DNA of 40,124 nucleotides from Phocicoccus pinnipedialis (lineage in GTDB: Bacteria; Bacillota; Bacilli; Staphylococcales; Salinicoccaceae). The notes below the pieces were generated by a model. It ran no database searches and was not told the origin of the DNA. It saw nothing but the letters and a program-made list of their open reading frames with translations. Of this stretch, positions 22,345 through 31,830 are shown piece after piece. The DNA is taken from positions 1 to 40,124 of the forward strand of contig NZ_CAJEWB010000011.1 in assembly GCF_903994035.1 (NCBI RefSeq), written 5' to 3'. The first letter of the stretch is position 1, and the number at the start of each line of letters is the position of its first letter. Position numbers and translations under genes: made by a program.

Positions 22345-23478
22345 ATGGCTACAATATACGTAGTCATCTTTATGGCAACTATTGGTGCAGTTATTGGTGG
22401 TGTTACAAATACGATTGCAATAAAGATGTTATTTAGGCCTTACGAGGCAAAGTATTTATTTGGTAAAAAATTACCATTTACTCCAGGTGTAATTCCTATG
22501 AGACGTGATGAGGCATCTACAAAACTCGGTGCTATCGTAACAGAACATTTACTGACTCCGGAAGTTTTTGTTGAAAAATTAAACTCAACAGAATCACAGA
22601 AATTTATTGAACTATTTTTAGACAGACAAATTGAAACGTTAGAAACAGAACAGACGACAATCCGTTATATTCTGGAAAGAATATCTCCAGGGTTATCTGA
22701 AAAAATTGTGAACTATCTGAACATAGAGATTAGCGACAAAATAAATGAGTATAGTTTTAAGCTCATGGATAGAGAAATTAAATCACTTCTTCCAGGTGAG
22801 GCAAAATTTACTTTAGATAATGAAGTGGCAAACTTGCATGAAAGAATTAACAGTAGGCTAATATTGTATTTATCTAGTGAAAAAGGTGCCGAAGACATTC
22901 GCACTATGGTAGATGATTTCATTGAAAATCGAGGTAAGCTTGAAAAAGCAATTAAGTATGTAATTTCGAAAGACTCGCTTACCGAACGCATTCAAAATGA
23001 ACTCATTAATCTACTTTCACACGGTGATATGAAGAAAATAGAACAAGAATTTATTATGACAGAGTATCAGAAGTTCATCGAAAAAAAGATTCACTGCTAT
23101 ATCAGTGATGTGGATAGAGCACGTGTAACAAGTTCAATTGTTGATGAAGTTAGGAATAAAATTAATATTGATGAACTTTTTGATTATCCGATTGTTAATT
23201 TTAGTCCATCCTTGTTTAAATCATTTAAAACAAGAGGTAAGCACACGCTAAGACACAATATTACAGCATACTTTGGAATGAATATGCCTAAGATTATTGA
23301 AAAGCTCAAGCTTGCGGAAGTGATTAAGAATCAGATTGATAGTTTTGAGCTAGACAAGTTAGAGTCACTCGTTATGGATGTAGCGAATAAAGAGTTCAAA
23401 ATGATTATGTTTTTAGGATACTTCTTAGGTGGACTAATCGGACTAATTCAAGGATTAATAATTGGATTTTTGAACTAA
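22345..23478 (+). CDS. yheB: DUF445 family membrane protein (YheB-like)
   Basis: 377 residues. An N-terminal membrane helix (TIYVVIFMATIGAVIGGVTN), then FRPYEAKYLFGKKLPFTPGV and IPMRRDEASTKLG, the best conserved stretch of DUF445, a long helical middle, and a C-terminal membrane helix (FLGYFLGGLIGLIQGLIIGF). Function is unknown; the family is linked to sporulation-related and envelope contexts in Bacillus only by location. Start ATG 22345 after AAAGGAG; an in-frame upstream ATG would lie inside the terminator. yheA follows after 54 bases, the same neighbour as in B. subtilis. Confidence 0.85.
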   Translation: MATIYVVIFMATIGAVIGGVTNTIAIKMLFRPYEAKYLFGKKLPFTPGVIPMRRDEASTKLGAIVTEHLLTPEVFVEKLNSTESQKFIELFLDRQIETLETEQTTIRYILERISPGLSEKIVNYLNIEISDKINEYSFKLMDREIKSLLPGEAKFTLDNEVANLHERINSRLILYLSSEKGAEDIRTMVDDFIENRGKLEKAIKYVISKDSLTERIQNELINLLSHGDMKKIEQEFIMTEYQKFIEKKIHCYISDVDRARVTSSIVDEVRNKINIDELFDYPIVNFSPSLFKSFKTRGKHTLRHNITAYFGMNMPKIIEKLKLAEVIKNQIDSFELDKLESLVMDVANKEFKMIMFLGYFLGGLIGLIQGLIIGFLN

Positions 23479-23532
23479 ACACTTCATTTATGTTACATTT
23501 ATATTATCAAAAAATAGATTGAGGAGAATTAT

Positions 23533-23883
23533 ATGAGCGTTAATGTATACGACCAAGCAAATGCACTTGAAAGTGCGTTAAGAAAATCAGAGGAGTTCAC
23601 TAATTTAAAAGCATTATATGAATTAGTAAATGGAAATGCAGAATCTAAAAAGCTCTTTGATGAGTTCAGAAACATTCAAATGGAACTTCAAACAAAGCAA
23701 ATGAACGGTGAAGACATCTTAGACAGCGATGTTGAACGCGCACAACAATCAGCACAAGCTATTGAGGAAGATGAAAACATCAAACAACTAATGGAAGCCG
23801 AACAAAAATTAAGTGCACTTATTCAAGATTTAAACCGTGTCATCATGAAACCGATTGAAGAACTATACAAGCTAAATAACTAA
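23533..23883 (+). CDS. yheA: YlbF/YmcA family protein (YheA, UPF0342)
   Basis: A 116-residue helical protein: LKALYELVNGNAESKKLFDE and FRNIQMELQTKQMNG are the recognisable family parts, with a conserved C-terminal helix (LNRVIMKPIEELY). Relatives YlbF and YmcA form a complex with YaaT that affects RNase Y; a role for YheA itself is not established. ATG 23533 behind GAGGAG. Paired with yheB and closed by a terminator. Confidence 0.88.
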   Translation: MSVNVYDQANALESALRKSEEFTNLKALYELVNGNAESKKLFDEFRNIQMELQTKQMNGEDILDSDVERAQQSAQAIEEDENIKQLMEAEQKLSALIQDLNRVIMKPIEELYKLNN

Positions 23884-23888
23884 AAAAC

Positions 23889-23916
23889 AAGAGAGGTTCA
23901 TACCTCTCTTTTTTTA
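23889..23916 (+). terminator. Terminator of yheB-yheA
   Basis: AAGAGAGGT (23889-23897) pairs with ACCTCTCTT (23902-23910) around TCAT, followed by a T run. Confidence 0.9.
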
Positions 23917-23963
23917 ATTTTTGGTATACTATAAGGAAGGTAACATGAGAAAGGATCGAGTAT

Positions 23964-25148
23964 ATGGTTAAATTTATTCACGCAGCAGACTTGCATTTGG
24001 ATAGTCCGTTCAAATCTCGTTCTAAAATGCCATCAAACATAGTAAATAAACTGATGAATAGTACATTCGTCGCAGCAAAACGCATGTTTGATTATGCAAT
24101 TGACCACAAGATAGATTTTATGATTTTGTCTGGTGACGTATTTGACGCAGATAACCGTTCATTAAAATCAGAAATATTCTTAAAAGAACAGTTCGAAAGA
24201 CTTGAGAACCATGGGATTTTCACATACATGATTCATGGTAATCATGACCCTGTTGTCGATGGTATAAAAACAAGTTGGCCAAGCACAGTGAAAGTATTCG
24301 GAGAGAACGTTGAGACTTACCAGGCGATGACGAGTAGAGGAGAAAATGTGTTTATTCATGGATTCAGCTACTATCAGGACGAATCATATGAAAGCAAGCT
24401 TGACCAATACCCAACAAATACAAGAAACGATGGTATTCATATTGGACTGCTTCACGGTACTTACTCAAAATCAGTCCGTGACATTGGTCGATACACAGAA
24501 TTTACGCTAGAGGATTTAAACTCTAAATTGTATCACTACTGGGCACTTGGTCATATTCACATGAGACAAACTTTGACTGAAATGCCATTAATCAACTATT
24601 CGGGAAATATCCAGGGCAGACACGTGAACGAATCAGGAGAAAAAGGATTCTTACTCGTTGAAGGTGACAGCATTAAACTGAGCAGCACATTCATCCCTGT
24701 TCAAGATATTTTATTTGAAACATATGAAATAGACGTGACAAGTGTTGACCGTATGGATCTTTACCAAGAAGTGACGAAGTTCAAGAATAAGTTAAGGGTA
24801 GATGGTAGACAGATTGTTCAACTCATAGCATACTACGATGGCGATGAAGACATCCGTTCGACAGATTTATTCGAAGTCATTAATTTGCTTCAAGAAGATG
24901 AAGCGGATATCGACGACTTCATTTGGATAGATGAAATGAAGCTCGAATATAAAGATGCAGAAAGAAACGCATTAATTAATGATATTAAAGCTTCATTTGG
25001 AAGAAATGACTCAATTTATAAAGAATCACTGAACACACTCTATATGGATCCGAAAGTGAACAGATATCTCCCTGACATCGAACATATAGACCGTGAAGTA
25101 TTATTTGAACTTGGTGAAGAAAAACTAAAACTATTAATGAGGAAGTAG
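23964..25148 (+). CDS. yhaO: DNA repair exonuclease/metallophosphoesterase, YhaO (SbcD-like)
   Basis: 394 residues with the calcineurin-like metal motifs in order: D-L-H (FIHAADLHLDSPF), GDVFDADN, GNHDP, and GHIH late in the domain (HYWALGHIHMRQ). These bind two metals, usually manganese, for nuclease action. A C-terminal cap of about 120 residues follows. YhaO pairs with the ATPase YhaN as an SbcCD-like complex. Starts ATG 23964 after AAAGGA; yhaN begins seven bases after its stop. First gene of yhaO-yhaN-yhaM. Confidence 0.92.
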   Translation: MVKFIHAADLHLDSPFKSRSKMPSNIVNKLMNSTFVAAKRMFDYAIDHKIDFMILSGDVFDADNRSLKSEIFLKEQFERLENHGIFTYMIHGNHDPVVDGIKTSWPSTVKVFGENVETYQAMTSRGENVFIHGFSYYQDESYESKLDQYPTNTRNDGIHIGLLHGTYSKSVRDIGRYTEFTLEDLNSKLYHYWALGHIHMRQTLTEMPLINYSGNIQGRHVNESGEKGFLLVEGDSIKLSSTFIPVQDILFETYEIDVTSVDRMDLYQEVTKFKNKLRVDGRQIVQLIAYYDGDEDIRSTDLFEVINLLQEDEADIDDFIWIDEMKLEYKDAERNALINDIKASFGRNDSIYKESLNTLYMDPKVNRYLPDIEHIDREVLFELGEEKLKLLMRK

Positions 25149-25155
25149 TAAGATT

Positions 25156-28092
25156 ATGAGAATACTTTCAATTCATATTTATGGGTATGGTAAAATAATC
25201 GATCAAAAATTTGATCTCGACCATGACTTCATTCAGATTTTTGGGGAGAATGAAGCGGGTAAATCGACGATGATGTCATTTATTCACTCAGTATTATTCG
25301 GCTTCCCTAAACGTAGTGAGGGTGAGCCGAGAAGAGAACCGAGACTTGGAAATGCGTACGGTGGTAGAATTCAGATTCAATTTGAAGATGAAACAGCGCC
25401 TATTGAAATTGAACGTATTAAAGGTAATCGTGCGATTGGTGATGTTGTTGTTTACATGCCAGACGGTTCAACACGAGGTGACGAATGGTTAACTAAGAAA
25501 CTTAACTATATTGATAAGGCAACATTCCGTTCTATTTTTAGCTTCGATGTTCTTGGTTTACAGGATATTAACAAGAACTTGACAGAAAAAGACTTACAAG
25601 ATTACCTTCTGCGTGCAGGTGCTCTTGGCTCGAATAAGTATGAAGACATGCTAGATGCAATAAATAAAGAGCTAGACCGTATCTATAAGAAAAACGGTAT
25701 AAAACCTGAGTTAAATCAAGAGCTTGAACAGATTCGTATAATTAATGAAAAAATTGCACAGTTTAAGGAATATGAGGATGAGTACAAGTCACTTGTATCA
25801 GAGCAACACAAAATAATAGAGAACATAAACGTTAAAAAACATGGTGTCTACACATTAAATCAAGCTTTAGAAGAAAAAATGAAAGACATTCTTTATCACA
25901 GCGAAATTAAAGAATGGAAAGAATTAGAAGCAAAGCTTGATGTCGAACCTATTGAGTTCCCTGAAAAGGGGATAGAGCGATATGAAGCACTGAAAAATCA
26001 CTTAATCAACGGGAAGAAAGATGTAGAGTTACGTGAGGAAAAACTTCAAGCGTTAATTCGTGAAGAGCGTCAACTCGATCTTCCGGAAGATGAGGACATC
26101 AATACACTAGAAAATATATTGAAACAAGAGCCTGATATCAAGCATAAGCGATTGGAAATCGAGAGGCTTCAAGTTGAAGTAAGCAAGAATGAAGAACAAA
26201 TTCATGCCCTTATGAATGATATTGGTTGGCAAGAAGAACATGTTGACGTCGATGATTCAAACATCGTGAGAGAAAACGTGCAATCACTGCTTTCTAAATA
26301 TGATGAAACAAAACTACAGAACCAATTTTACTCTAAAGAGATCGATCACTTAAAAGCCAACATGAAGCAGATAGAAGAAGAGATTTCTACTTTAGAGAAT
26401 AAGCAGTTATCCGATTCACAGATGAGAGCAAAGAAAGAAATAATGGATCTCGAATTTGAACTTAAAGAAAAAGAACGTATGTATACGCTCATTGAACGTG
26501 ATTATGAGCGTGAGAAAAAAGAGCGAGATAAGCGTAACAAGCTACAAAGCACATTGATTATTTCAATTAGCACCGTTCTAACCATCGTTGGAATCTTGTA
26601 TTTTATCCTAAGAAGCGAGTATACCTTTGGTTCATTATTTTTAGTCATTGGATTGTTATCGTTATTATTGCTGAAACTTGGTAAAAGAGAAGAGACGGAT
26701 TCACTGAAAACGGATTACGAAGAAGAAGTGAATACATTAAAAGATAAAATTAACGAAATCAGTGGCGCGCACGACGTTAATTTTGACTTCTATGATGCAA
26801 AAGATAGAAACACAGAACTTAAGAATCTAATTTCTAAACGTATCACGAACTCAGTTAAGCTCGAGGATCTTGAAGAAACTCTCGCGATTTCTGACAGTTC
26901 AATTGACCAGCTAAACTTAGACTTATCAAGAGTCAAAGAGAAGCTAAGAGTGTCTGAGGAAATCGAGAATGGACAAATTAACGCTATCATTTATACGATT
27001 CGTGACATCAAACAACTTAGGCGTATGATTGATAAAGACAAGGTAAAAGTAGCGCAATTAGATAGCGATCTTGAAAAATTTAGTTTGGATACAAAAGAGA
27101 AAATCAAGAACCTAAATATTGACTTCCACATTAACTCGATTTTCTATGAAGCTAAACTTCTCTTAGATAAAATGAGAAAAACTCGAGATACTTACATGAA
27201 TTTAAGAGACCAAATTAACCTTTTTGAAAATGAAGTAGGGGTCATCAAGAATAGAAATTTTGTTTCTGAGCAAGAAATGATTAAGCTACTTGATTTTGTA
27301 AATGCGAGCGATGAAGACGAGTACTACTACTACGGCAGAATGCACAATGAATATAAAAATAATGAAAATAGATTTAAAGAGCTTAGCGTGAAACTTGAAG
27401 AAGAGCATTACGATCAGAATAAGAGAACGATGCTCGCGAATTTCTTAACCGCAGATTTAAAGGCAGAAGAAACACGCATGCGTGAAACAATTAACTCTTA
27501 TCAAGAACAGATTGATGAAGAACAATCGCAACTCGCTAAAGTAAACCAAGAGATAAATTATCTTGAAAAAGATGGGCAACTATCTGATCTAAATCATCAA
27601 TTTGAAATTGAGAAAAACCAAATTGAAGTCAATGCGATGGATTACATGTCACTCATGTACATCAAGAATCTAATTGAGGCACATATCAAAGCCATCAAGG
27701 ATGAGCGTTTACCAATCGTTGTTGAAGAAGCCCGTTCGATTTTTGAAAATATCACAAAAGGACGCTATATCGATGTGATGTACGACAACAATGTCCTCAA
27801 AGTAAAACATTCGAACGGTCAGATTTTTGACCCATCAGAAATTTCTCAATCAACTAAAGAGTTGCTATATATTTCTCTTAGAATCAGCTTGATAAAAGCT
27901 TTAAAAAGCTATTATCAACTACCGATAATTATAGATGATGCATTTGTACACTTCGACGAAGTACGTACTAAAACGATTCTGAATTATTTCAGAACAAACA
28001 TAGATGACCAAGTACTCTTCTTTACTTGTAAATTAGAGAAGAGCATACCGTCACAAGATACAATTATTTTAAAAGAAAAAATAAGGAGGTAA
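25156..28092 (+). CDS. yhaN: AAA/SMC-like ATPase YhaN with internal membrane hairpin
   Basis: A 978-residue SbcC/Rad50-like ATPase. Walker A is GENEAGKST (residues 30-38); the signature region [13 protein letters not shown] (about 896-908) and Walker [15 protein letters not shown] (about 920-933) lie at the far end. Long coiled coils fill the middle. Unlike typical SbcC there is no zinc hook at the apex; instead residues about 462-510 form two hydrophobic helices ([20 protein letters not shown] and [14 protein letters not shown]). The ATPase heads may thus be tethered to the membrane. Starts ATG 25156; partner of YhaO upstream and coupled to yhaM downstream. Confidence 0.9.
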   Translation: MRILSIHIYGYGKIIDQKFDLDHDFIQIFGENEAGKSTMMSFIHSVLFGFPKRSEGEPRREPRLGNAYGGRIQIQFEDETAPIEIERIKGNRAIGDVVVYMPDGSTRGDEWLTKKLNYIDKATFRSIFSFDVLGLQDINKNLTEKDLQDYLLRAGALGSNKYEDMLDAINKELDRIYKKNGIKPELNQELEQIRIINEKIAQFKEYEDEYKSLVSEQHKIIENINVKKHGVYTLNQALEEKMKDILYHSEIKEWKELEAKLDVEPIEFPEKGIERYEALKNHLINGKKDVELREEKLQALIREERQLDLPEDEDINTLENILKQEPDIKHKRLEIERLQVEVSKNEEQIHALMNDIGWQEEHVDVDDSNIVRENVQSLLSKYDETKLQNQFYSKEIDHLKANMKQIEEEISTLENKQLSDSQMRAKKEIMDLEFELKEKERMYTLIERDYEREKKERDKRNKLQSTLIISISTVLTIVGILYFILRSEYTFGSLFLVIGLLSLLLLKLGKREETDSLKTDYEEEVNTLKDKINEISGAHDVNFDFYDAKDRNTELKNLISKRITNSVKLEDLEETLAISDSSIDQLNLDLSRVKEKLRVSEEIENGQINAIIYTIRDIKQLRRMIDKDKVKVAQLDSDLEKFSLDTKEKIKNLNIDFHINSIFYEAKLLLDKMRKTRDTYMNLRDQINLFENEVGVIKNRNFVSEQEMIKLLDFVNASDEDEYYYYGRMHNEYKNNENRFKELSVKLEEEHYDQNKRTMLANFLTADLKAEETRMRETINSYQEQIDEEQSQLAKVNQEINYLEKDGQLSDLNHQFEIEKNQIEVNAMDYMSLMYIKNLIEAHIKAIKDERLPIVVEEARSIFENITKGRYIDVMYDNNVLKVKHSNGQIFDPSEISQSTKELLYISLRISLIKALKSYYQLPIIIDDAFVHFDEVRTKTILNYFRTNIDDQVLFFTCKLEKSIPSQDTIILKEKIRR

Positions 28093-28097
28093 ATGTG

Positions 28098-29036
28098 ATG
28101 ACAAATATTTCATCACTCGGCCCTGGTGATAGTGTCGAATCATTTTATCTTGTAAAGAGAGCACAAGATGGTGTAACACAACAAGGTAAACCATACATGA
28201 CATTAATATTGTCTGATAAAACAGGTGAACTTGATTCAAAATTATGGACAGTCACTCCTGAAGAAATAGAAGCATTAAAAGCCGCTGATCTTGTTAAGGT
28301 TAGGGGAGAGGTTATCAACTATCGTGGTAATAATCAAATGAAGATTTTACAAATTCGTCCAGCAACAGAAGAAGATGGACTTGTAATTCAAGACTTCATG
28401 GTGGAGGCACCGATCGATGCAGATGAGTTGTATGACAGAATTTTTGATTACTCATTAAAGATTACGAATGCAAATTTACAAAGGATTACGAGAGGCCTTT
28501 TAACTAAGTATAAGAAGGAATTTTCAACATTTCCAGCAGCAATGACAAATCACCATGATTTCGTGTCAGGACTCGCGTACCACGTATACACGATGCTGAA
28601 GCTTGGTGAGTCATTGTGTGATATTTACCCAACACTTGACAGAAACTTATTATATGCAGGAATAATTCTGCATGACATCGGTAAGGTGAAAGAGCTCTCA
28701 GGCGCACTAAACACGTCATACACTGTTGAAGGTAACCTGATTGGGCATATCGTAATCGCTACAGAAGAAATCAATGAGATTGCAAGAGAACTTGATTTAG
28801 AGGGAGAAGAAATTTTACTTCTAAAACATGTAATCTTAGCGCACCATGGTAAATTAGAGTATGGTTCTCCAAAAGAGCCGATGCTACCTGAAGCGGAAAT
28901 GTTGAACTTTATCGACAACATAGATGCAAGAATGATGATGATGAATAAACACATTGAACAGATAAAACCAGGAGAATTTACAAGACGAATCTTCCCGCTA
29001 GATGGCAGAATGTTTTATAGAAGAGAAGAAGAATAA
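28098..29036 (+). CDS. yhaM: 3'-5' exoribonuclease YhaM
   Basis: 312 residues: an N-terminal OB-fold (to about 100; [20 protein letters not shown]) and an HD-type nuclease domain ([14 protein letters not shown], then H192-D193 in [10 protein letters not shown], and [12 protein letters not shown]). YhaM shortens RNA from 3' ends, and in some species acts on DNA, with Mn2+ or Co2+. I favour ATG 28098, eight bases after GGAGG (28085-28089); a GTG at 28095 is also possible. It follows yhaN by a few bases and ends in a terminator, as in B. subtilis. Confidence 0.94.
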   Translation: MTNISSLGPGDSVESFYLVKRAQDGVTQQGKPYMTLILSDKTGELDSKLWTVTPEEIEALKAADLVKVRGEVINYRGNNQMKILQIRPATEEDGLVIQDFMVEAPIDADELYDRIFDYSLKITNANLQRITRGLLTKYKKEFSTFPAAMTNHHDFVSGLAYHVYTMLKLGESLCDIYPTLDRNLLYAGIILHDIGKVKELSGALNTSYTVEGNLIGHIVIATEEINEIARELDLEGEEILLLKHVILAHHGKLEYGSPKEPMLPEAEMLNFIDNIDARMMMMNKHIEQIKPGEFTRRIFPLDGRMFYRREEE

Positions 29037-29040
29037 TTTG

Positions 29041-29083
29041 ATCCCCTTAAGTTGGAATTAAAATCCTACTTGAGGGGATTTTT
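29041..29083 (+). terminator. Terminator of yhaO-yhaN-yhaM
   Basis: ATCCCCTTAAGT (29041-29052) pairs with ACTTGAGGGGAT (29068-29079), one G-T, followed by five T. Confidence 0.85.
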
Positions 29084-29102
29084 ATGTATTTAAATTTTTC
29101 AG

Positions 29103-29135
29103 AAAAAAATCACGATTCCATAAAAGAATCGTGAT
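29103..29135 (-). terminator. Terminator of prsA (minus strand)
   Basis: ATCACGATTC (29109-29118) pairs with GAATCGTGAT (29126-29135); on the minus strand the hairpin is followed by a T run (A run at 29103-29109 on plus). Confidence 0.88.
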
Positions 29136-29150
29136 CTCTAATTATTTAAA

Positions 29151-30107
29151 TTATTTTTTCTCTTCAGGTGCTTCTTGATTGATGAGTTGATCAACTTGTT
29201 TCTTGATGTCTTCGTTAGTGAATTTTACTTCATATTCATCTAATAGATCTTTGTAGAATTCTACAACTTTGTTTTGGTTCTCTTGTAGTTTTTGTTGAAC
29301 CATAGTTTGTCTTGCGCTTGAAATTTCTTCATCTGAAAGATCTTCTTTTTTAGTGTCTTGACGTTTGATTACGTGGTAACCAAATTGTGTCTTAACAACG
29401 TCAGAAATTTCACCTGGTTCTAATTCATATAAAGCTTTTTCAAATTCTGGAACCATCTGTCCTTTAGTAACAAGGCCAAGGTCTCCACCTTGATCTGCAC
29501 TACCATCATCCGAGTATTCTTTGGCTAGTTCGCCGAAGTCTTCTCCGTCTTTAGCTTTCTTAATTACCTCATCAATTTTCTTCTTAGCGTCTTCGTCTTT
29601 CATTCCGCCTTGTTCTGCACCAACTTTAACTAAAATATGTTGTGCTTTTACAGCATCTTTAAGTGCAGCGTCATCAGTTATCTCAAATTTTTCTGCAAAG
29701 TACCTGTTGTGAAGTGCGTTTGCAATTTTGTTTGCTTTATATTTTTCAATCGTCATACCTGGCTGAGTTTGAGCTAAGATTTGACTAAATTGCTGCTCGC
29801 CACCGTAGTTTTCGATTTCTTTATCAACCTGTTTAGAAATTTCGTCTACGTTAATTTCATCTTTGTATTTGTCCTCTAAAACTTTGTTTAAAGTAAGCTC
29901 AAATGTTTGGTTCGCGACTTCAGTCGTACCAATTGAGTTAAGTATGTCATCTACTGTTACATCCCCAGCTTTACTTTCAGCAAGTACATTATCATACTTT
30001 ATTTCTTTGTCACTGCTTGATTCTTTCTTGTCATCTGAATTATCAGTTCCACACGCTGCTAAAACGAGTAGTGAAGATAAAGATGCGCTCATAAGTAACT
30101 TCTTCAT
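29151..30107 (-). CDS. prsA: Foldase lipoprotein PrsA (parvulin-type peptidyl-prolyl isomerase)
   Basis: 318 residues. A lipoprotein signal peptide ends in LAAC with lipidated C19; then an N-terminal chaperone-like region, a parvulin/PpiC domain (AQHILVKVGAE near 150, DFGELAKEYSDDGSADQGGD, FGYHVIKRQDTK near 250), and a charged C-terminal tail. It helps secreted proteins fold outside the membrane. It stands as a single gene with its own terminator; a hairpin separates it from ytxH, and an extended -10 box lies in front. Confidence 0.95.
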   Translation of the reverse strand: MKKLLMSASLSSLLVLAACGTDNSDDKKESSSDKEIKYDNVLAESKAGDVTVDDILNSIGTTEVANQTFELTLNKVLEDKYKDEINVDEISKQVDKEIENYGGEQQFSQILAQTQPGMTIEKYKANKIANALHNRYFAEKFEITDDAALKDAVKAQHILVKVGAEQGGMKDEDAKKKIDEVIKKAKDGEDFGELAKEYSDDGSADQGGDLGLVTKGQMVPEFEKALYELEPGEISDVVKTQFGYHVIKRQDTKKEDLSDEEISSARQTMVQQKLQENQNKVVEFYKDLLDEYEVKFTNEDIKKQVDQLINQEAPEEKK

Positions 30108-30142
30108 TCGCTAAAACTCCTTATTATTGAAATACAAAATTT

Positions 30143-30153
30143 AATATAGCATA
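30143..30153 (-). promoter_or_regulatory. Extended -10 promoter of prsA
   Basis: On the minus strand TATGCTATATT: a TG motif one base before TATATT (30148-30143). No convincing -35 is seen. The ATG is 35 bases downstream. Confidence 0.4.
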
Positions 30154-30163
30154 AAAAAATAAA

Positions 30164-30185
30164 TGATGCACAGAATTGTACATCA
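30164..30185 (-). terminator. Probable terminator of hit/ytxH (minus strand)
   Basis: TGATGCAC (30164-30171) pairs with GTACATCA (30178-30185) with one mismatch; on the minus strand T-rich sequence follows. It lies seven bases after the ytxH stop. Confidence 0.55.
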
Positions 30186-30191
30186 CTCATC

Positions 30192-30542
30192 TTATTCTGA
30201 TAGTTTCTTCTCTATTTTAGAAACCCGACTATTAATATCATCTACACCTGTTTTTAGGTTATCTACATTAGGTTCAATATCTTGTTGGAAGTTTGACACG
30301 AGCGTCTTAACCTCATCTACAAGTTCTCCAATATTAGAAGTCTCATGTTTTGCACGTAATACTGAATTTTTAATGTTACCAATTTCTTCTTTGATTTGAT
30401 TAGAAGCGGATTTAATTGTGCTAGAACCATCTGTAAATGAAGACTGTAAGTCTTTACCAGACTTTGGCGCGTTTAACAAAGCAAGTACTAAACCACCCAC
30501 TGTTCCAACTACAAAACCGACTAAAATATTCTTAAATTTCAT
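30192..30542 (-). CDS. YtxH domain membrane protein
   Basis: 116 residues. A glycine-rich N-terminal membrane helix (ILVGFVVGTVGGLVLALL) followed by NAPKSGKDLQSSF, the YtxH/gas-vesicle-like signature, and a helical tail with heptad-like spacing (VDEVKTLVSNFQQDIEPNVD). YtxH proteins are often general-stress induced in Bacillus; a SigmaB-like promoter (30592-30568) sits directly in front, which fits. Precise function unknown. ATG 30542 after GAGGATG. Same relative place as yhaH between hit and prsA in B. subtilis. Confidence 0.82.
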   Translation of the reverse strand: MKFKNILVGFVVGTVGGLVLALLNAPKSGKDLQSSFTDGSSTIKSASNQIKEEIGNIKNSVLRAKHETSNIGELVDEVKTLVSNFQQDIEPNVDNLKTGVDDINSRVSKIEKKLSE

Positions 30543-30567
30543 AAGTGTTCACATCCTCATTAAATGT

Positions 30568-30592
30568 TTACCCTAAAGTGAGAAAATTAAGC
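30568..30592 (-). promoter_or_regulatory. SigmaB-like promoter of ytxH
   Basis: On the minus strand GCTTAA (30592-30587), 13-base spacer, GGGTAA (30573-30568). The -35 overlaps the hit stop codon. This would leave a short leader of about 20 bases that still contains the ribosome site. Confidence 0.5.
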
Positions 30593-31015
30593 ATCAAAAT
30601 TACTTTTAATTTCTTCTGCAACCTTAGCTTTTTCATCATCCGTTAAAGCTGGTAATTCATCCCATTTAAATCCAAAACCATCATGCTCGTCTTTGTAACG
30701 GGGTATTAGGTGAAAGTGGATATGGAATACTGATTGTGAGGCAAAAGCACCGTTATTTTGAAGTACGTTTAAACCTTCTGGTTGGTAAGTTATGCGCAGT
30801 GCCCGCGCAACTTTAGATATAGCTTCCATAACTTTTGCACCAGATTCTGGTGAAAGTTCGTAAATGTTTTCTACTTTAACTTTAGGAACGACTAGCGTGT
30901 GTCCTTTAGCCACAGGAAATGCGTCTAAAAATGCGATAACATCGTCATCCTCGTAAAGAATGTTTGCCGGAATGTCTCTGTTGATGATCATTTCAAATAT
31001 TGATTTTTCACTCAT
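30587..31015 (-). CDS. hit: HIT family protein (histidine triad nucleotide hydrolase)
   Basis: 142 residues. The histidine triad appears as HIHFHLIPRYKDEHDGFG, with DIPANILYEDDDVIAFLDAF and GHTLVVPK nearer the start. Such enzymes hydrolyse nucleotide phosphoramidates or dinucleoside polyphosphates; the cellular substrate is uncertain. Start at ATG 31015 after AGAGG; an upstream in-frame start at 31057 overlaps the -10 region. Divergent from ecsA across 74 bases, the same arrangement as in B. subtilis. Confidence 0.92.
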   Translation of the reverse strand: MSEKSIFEMIINRDIPANILYEDDDVIAFLDAFPVAKGHTLVVPKVKVENIYELSPESGAKVMEAISKVARALRITYQPEGLNVLQNNGAFASQSVFHIHFHLIPRYKDEHDGFGFKWDELPALTDDEKAKVAEEIKSNFDA

Positions 31016-31089
31016 TGTTATACCTCTTTCGTTTGATGTGATATATTTAAAATACATTATACATGATTATTTTGAAAGATGTGGAAGCT

Positions 31090-31830
31090 ATGATACTCGA
31101 ATTAAAAGACGTAACTGGTGGATATTCAAAAACACCAGTGATTCATAATATAGACTTTAATATTAAAGAAGGCGAAATTGTTGGACTCATCGGATTAAAT
31201 GGGGCAGGGAAAAGCACAACAATTAAGCATATTTTAGGGCTCTTGCAGCCACATTCTGGACGCATTGAAGTACTAGGTAAATCAATTACAAACATTAAAG
31301 ACCAAGCACGCACTCATATGACATATATTCCAGAATCACCGATCCTATATGAAGAGCTAACACTCCGAGAGCATATTCATATGACGGCTATGGCGTATGG
31401 GATAGATGAACAAACGATAATGAAACGTGCAGATGGACTACTGGATCTCTTTAGGCTCAAGAAGGAACTCGATAAATTCCCGACACACTTCTCTAAAGGT
31501 ATGAAGCAAAAAGTAATGTTGATTTGTGCATTCGTCGTTCAACCGGAACTATATATTATTGACGAACCTTTCCTGGGCCTGGACCCGATTGGTATTGAGT
31601 CACTCATAAACTTAATGGTTGAAGAGAGAAGTAATAATCGATCGATTCTTATGAGTACTCATATTTTATCTACAGCTGAACGTTATTGTGACAGATATAT
31701 CATCATTCATGATGGCCGAAAAATAGCGGACGGTACAATCGATGACCTTAGAGAACAAACAGGTCTTAAGAATGGGACATTAGATAGCGTATATTTAAAG
31801 CTCACAGGTGGCGATTCTCATGTTTCGTAA
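31090..31830 (+). CDS. ecsA: ABC transporter ATP-binding protein EcsA
   Basis: 246 residues with Walker A GLNGAGKST, Q/signature region HFSKGMKQKVML and Walker B LYIIDEPFLGLDP, and switch histidine in LMSTHILSTAERYCD. These match EcsA of B. subtilis closely, including the opening LKDVTGGYS. EcsAB affects protein secretion, sigma-W-type signalling through RasP, and competence; the cargo is not settled. ATG 31090 is chosen by alignment with EcsA, though its ribosome site (GGAAG) is weak; an upstream ATG at 31063 exists. Overlaps ecsB by 11 bases. Confidence 0.93.
   Translation: MILELKDVTGGYSKTPVIHNIDFNIKEGEIVGLIGLNGAGKSTTIKHILGLLQPHSGRIEVLGKSITNIKDQARTHMTYIPESPILYEELTLREHIHMTAMAYGIDEQTIMKRADGLLDLFRLKKELDKFPTHFSKGMKQKVMLICAFVVQPELYIIDEPFLGLDPIGIESLINLMVEERSNNRSILMSTHILSTAERYCDRYIIIHDGRKIADGTIDDLREQTGLKNGTLDSVYLKLTGGDSHVS

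Noticed and set aside
31016-31062. Upstream start codons that would lengthen hit and ecsA
   Set aside because: They lie in the divergent promoter region, lack good ribosome sites and would add residues absent from B. subtilis EcsA and known HIT proteins.
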